Part shown: positions 61,530 to 64,000 of the stretch, piece after piece
Layout of the letters: every line of letters begins with the position of its first letter
Position numbering within the stretch: position 1 is the stretch's first letter
Source of the DNA: Labrys wisconsinensis
Lineage (GTDB): Bacteria > Pseudomonadota > Alphaproteobacteria > Rhizobiales > Labraceae
Assembly: GCF_030814995.1 (NCBI RefSeq)
Contig: NZ_JAUSVX010000007.1
Coordinates: 1-64,000 of the forward strand
Direction: 5' to 3'
DNA length: 64,000 bases
Program-made: the position numbers and the translations under genes
Notes under the pieces: generated by a model
Database searches by the model: none
What the model saw: only the letters and a program-made list of their open reading frames with translations
Told to the model about the DNA's origin: nothing

Positions 61530-61600
61530 GGTGTGTCTCTCATGCGCCGCGGCCGTGCCGCCGCCGGCGCTTTGCTCTGAACCTGCGGCTCGGACAGCCT

Positions 61601-62974
61601 TTAGATGATCTCGAAGTAGCGCTCCATCTCCCAGTCGGTGATGGCCTTGCGGAACTCCCGCTCCTCCCAGTCGCGGGTGGCGGCATAATGGTCGACGAAG
61701 GCGTCGCCGAACAGGGAGCGCGCCGCCTTGGAGCCCGCGAGCCGGGCGGCGGCCTCGATCAGGCTGCGCGGCAATTGCCGCTTCTTCGGGAACTTCATGT
61801 CGTAGGACGAGCCGACCACCGCCGGGTCCGGCTCGATCCGGTGCTCGATGCCCCACAGGCCCGAGCCGATGGCCGCCGCGAGCGCGATATAGGGATTGAT
61901 GTCGGCCGCGGCGACGCGGTACTCGACGCGCTGCGACTTCTCCGAGCCCGGGATGACGCGCAGCGCCGTGGTGCGGTTCTCCACGCCCCAGCTCGCATCG
62001 GTCGGCGCCCAGAAGCCGGGGATCAGCCTCGTGTAGGAATTCACCGTGCAGGCGACCATGGCGAGCAGCTCGGGCATCAGCGCCTGCTGGCCGCCGACAT
62101 ACCAGCGCATCTCGTCCGACATGGCGTGCGGCTTGCCCTTGTCGAAGAAGACGCCCTTGCCGGTCTTCAGCGACTGCAGCGAGGTGTGGAGATGGCCGGA
62201 CTGGCCCGGCCAGTCGCGCGACCATTTGGCCATGAAGGTGGCCATCCAGCCGCGCTTCTGCGCCAGGATCTTGGTGAAGGTCTTGAACAGCGCCGCCTTG
62301 TCGGCCATGGCCAGCGCCTCGTCGACGCGCAGCGCCGCCTCCAGCACGCCCGGGCCGGTCTCGGTGTGCAGGCCCTCGATCTCCATGTCCATGGCGCGGC
62401 AGGTGTCGAGCAGCTCGCGGTAGAAATCGGCGTGCACGCCGGCGCGCAGCATGGAGTAGCCGTAGAAGCCCGGCGTGATGTTCTTGAGGTTGCGGTAGCG
62501 CTTCTCGCGCACCGAATGCGGCGTCTCCTCGAAGACGAAGAACTCGAACTCGGCGGCGGCCGAGACGGCGTAGCCCATATCCCTGGCCTTGGCCAGGACC
62601 CGTCGCAGCGTGCCGCGCGGGCAGATCGCCTCGGCCTCGTCGGCGAACTCGGCGATGAACAGCGGGACGTCGTCCTCGAAGGGGATGGTGCGCAGCGTGT
62701 CGGGCACGACGCGGACATTGGCGTCGCGAAAGCCGTTGTGCCAGCCGGCGAAGGAGGTGTTGTCGTAGAGCTGGTCGTTGCTGTCCCAGCCGAGCACGAC
62801 GTTGCAGAAGCCGAAGCCCTTCTCCAGCACGCCCTCGAACTTGTCGCGCGCCATGTACTTGCCGCGGAAGATGCCGTCGATGTCGAAGGCGCCGACCTTG
62901 ACGTCGGGCACGCCGCGCTCGCGGACATAGGCGATGGCTTCGGCAACGGTCTTCGGCTTGGCGGGCTTCGTCAT
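61601..62974 (-). CDS. Glutamine-synthetase-family ligase (probable gamma-glutamyl-amine synthetase)
   Basis: The 457-residue protein has the GS fold: N-terminal DIDGIFRGKYMARDKFEGVL, VSAAAEFEFFVFEE and EGLHTETGPGVLEAAL (metal Glu), GQSGHLHTSLQ (ATP/Glu site), the flexible-loop segment TRLIPGFWAPTDASWGVENR, and RVEYRVAAADINPYIALAAA. It lacks the adenylylation-site tail of ammonia-fixing GlnA and resembles PuuA/IpuC/GlnA4-type enzymes that join glutamate to an amine. The dehydrogenases downstream and the amino-acid/amine permease upstream support a catabolic role. Polyamine, isopropylamine and ethanolamine are the known substrate classes. Confidence 0.87.
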   Translation of the reverse strand: MTKPAKPKTVAEAIAYVRERGVPDVKVGAFDIDGIFRGKYMARDKFEGVLEKGFGFCNVVLGWDSNDQLYDNTSFAGWHNGFRDANVRVVPDTLRTIPFEDDVPLFIAEFADEAEAICPRGTLRRVLAKARDMGYAVSAAAEFEFFVFEETPHSVREKRYRNLKNITPGFYGYSMLRAGVHADFYRELLDTCRAMDMEIEGLHTETGPGVLEAALRVDEALAMADKAALFKTFTKILAQKRGWMATFMAKWSRDWPGQSGHLHTSLQSLKTGKGVFFDKGKPHAMSDEMRWYVGGQQALMPELLAMVACTVNSYTRLIPGFWAPTDASWGVENRTTALRVIPGSEKSQRVEYRVAAADINPYIALAAAIGSGLWGIEHRIEPDPAVVGSSYDMKFPKKRQLPRSLIEAAARLAGSKAARSLFGDAFVDHYAATRDWEEREFRKAITDWEMERYFEII

Positions 62975-63056
62975 GGTCCGCGCAACTCCCTGAACTCTCT
63001 GGCTGGATGGAACGGGGCCGCGGGATCGTGCCCGCGGCCCCCCGGATGGAGGTGGA

Positions 63057-64000
63057 TCAGACCTTCTCGCCGACGGCGATCTCGGCCGCCGCGATCTCGG
63101 CCTGGCGCTTGGCGATCTCGGCACCGATCGGCGGGCCCTTGAAGCGGCGCGCCTCGATGCCGAACCACAGCACGATCAGCAGCACGATCAGGCCGATGGC
63201 ATAGTTGATCAGGATGTCGAAGGGCGGCTGGATGCCGGCATACATCAGGATCAGCGTGCCGAGCAGCACGATGACGGCGAAGGGCTTGGACCAGACGCCG
63301 AGACGGAAGGGGCCGAACTCGGTCCAGCTCTTGCCCTCGGCAAGGAGGCCGGCGGCGATCGGCATGGCATAGGAGACATAGAGGAACAGGGCGCAGCCGG
63401 CGGCCAGGGCCGCGAAGGCCGGGGAATAGAGCGTCGCGGCCACCGACAGCACCGCGCCCAGCCAGATCGCCGCGACCGGCGTGCGCCAGGTCGGGCTGAC
63501 GACCTTCCAGACGCTCGATCCCGGCAGGCCGCCGTCACGGGCGAAGGCGAAGATCATGCGCGAGGTCGAGGTCAGGCCGGCCAGGGCGCAGATGAAGTTG
63601 GCGACCACGATGCCGATGGCGAGGATGTCCTTCAGCACGGTGGGAGCGGGCAGGTTGTTGAACAGGTTGAACCAGGCGCTGCCGCCGTCCTTGGCGGTCG
63701 CGGCGAGGTCCGGGCTGGCCAGGACGAAGGACACCGCCATGACGAAGCCGAACACCAGGGACCAGAACACCGAGTGGATCATGCCGCGCGGCACCGCCCG
63801 GCGCGCATCGCGCGTTTCTTCCGAGGTATGGGCCGAAGCGTCGAAGCCGGTAATGGTGTAGAGCGGATAGAGCAGGCCGACGAGGAAGGCGATGATCGCC
63901 GTGCGCGGCGAGGGAACGTAGCCGCCGCCGGCATCGCCGGTGTTGTTGACGAAGGCGAAGATGCGCGAGAAGTCCCAGCTCGCGCCCCAGATCAGGAACG
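63057..64000 (-). CDS. APC-family amino acid/amine permease, C-terminal part (cut by window edge)
   Basis: The frame is open from the window end to 63057 (314 codons). It shows the second half of an APC transporter: IIAFLVGLLYPLYTITGFDA, ASAHTSEETRDARRAVPRGM (typical loop of the eukaryotic-like APC branch), NFICALAGLTSTSRMIFAFA and ARDGGLPGSS, then about five more helices and a charged tail. It probably imports the amine handled by the operon. The start lies beyond the window. The glutamine-synthetase-like gene lies upstream of 63057 by reading direction 82 bp away. Confidence 0.88.
   Translation of the reverse strand, partial: FLIWGASWDFSRIFAFVNNTGDAGGGYVPSPRTAIIAFLVGLLYPLYTITGFDASAHTSEETRDARRAVPRGMIHSVFWSLVFGFVMAVSFVLASPDLAATAKDGGSAWFNLFNNLPAPTVLKDILAIGIVVANFICALAGLTSTSRMIFAFARDGGLPGSSVWKVVSPTWRTPVAAIWLGAVLSVAATLYSPAFAALAAGCALFLYVSYAMPIAAGLLAEGKSWTEFGPFRLGVWSKPFAVIVLLGTLILMYAGIQPPFDILINYAIGLIVLLIVLWFGIEARRFKGPPIGAEIAKRQAEIAAAEIAVGEKV

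Noticed and set aside
58413-61580. Plus-strand open frame of 1,055 codons
   Set aside because: Entirely antisense to three recognisable enzyme genes; the length is a by-product of high GC and lacks family similarity.
61601-62974. Housekeeping glutamine synthetase glnA
   Set aside because: Context with amine permease and dehydrogenases, no glnB neighbour, and sequence features of gamma-glutamyl-amine ligases argue against it.

Overview
The window is high-GC chromosomal DNA of an alphaproteobacterium, almost certainly of the order Hyphomicrobiales (Rhizobiales). The evidence is the block rpoZ-rsh-pyrE-pdxJ-acpS-lepB-rnc-era, tRNA-Tyr/tRNA-Gly next to tuf, smpB-dapA near a divergent soluble lytic transglycosylase, Omp2-type porins, and many solute transporters and GntR/LysR regulators. 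The genus cannot be fixed from the sequence alone.

Layout. 0-1.6 kb: start of tuf (minus), tRNA-Gly and tRNA-Tyr behind a clear sigma-70-like promoter, and a divergent TrmH/RlmB-type rRNA methyltransferase. 1.6-6.6 kb: small exported proteins, an MHS-family transporter with an unusual extracytoplasmic insert, and several small repeats. 6.7-12.7 kb: an organosulfur assimilation operon (flavin reductase, two SfnB-like enzymes, SsuD, an NtaA/SnaA-type monooxygenase) behind a palindromic promoter/operator. 12.7-20.5 kb (minus): a FadR-type GntR regulator, a mandelate-racemase/MLE-superfamily enzyme and a complete peptide/opine-type ABC importer. 20.5-28 kb (minus): the housekeeping block from rpoZ to era. 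28-33.7 kb: NYN protein, family-5-like uracil-DNA glycosylase, chemoreceptor, and a LysR regulator divergent from a drug-type MFS exporter. 33.7-43.6 kb: a 2OG-Fe(II) oxygenase divergent from a second GntR regulator, then a LIV-type ABC importer with an amidohydrolase and a nucleoside hydrolase (probably nucleoside or N-heterocycle uptake and salvage) and a DUF2189 membrane protein. 43.8-50.2 kb: smpB, dapA, an MHS-type carboxylate transporter, slt and an alpha/beta hydrolase.

50.2-57.6 kb is the accessory hotspot: a decayed IS256-family element with intact 28-bp ends, its transposase interrupted twice by the same 27-bp palindromic sequence; a 3'-truncated group II intron directly behind the terminator of a porin gene; that porin; a repeat-rich spacer; a second, oppositely oriented porin copy lacking its signal peptide; and a P4-type integrase. 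57.8-64 kb (minus): a catabolic operon of an APC permease (running off the window), a glutamine-synthetase-family ligase, aldehyde dehydrogenase, iron-type alcohol dehydrogenase and a choline-kinase-like phosphotransferase, consistent with a gamma-glutamylated amino-alcohol (for example ethanolamine) pathway.

The strongest leads are the inverted pair of porins, one silent by structure (possible gene-conversion donor), the twice-inserted palindrome with a covarying stem pair, the group II intron placed behind a terminator, the REPIN-like doublet between a binding-protein gene and its permeases, and the gamma-glutamyl operon. No CRISPR array, recognisable anti-phage system or biosynthetic megacluster was seen.
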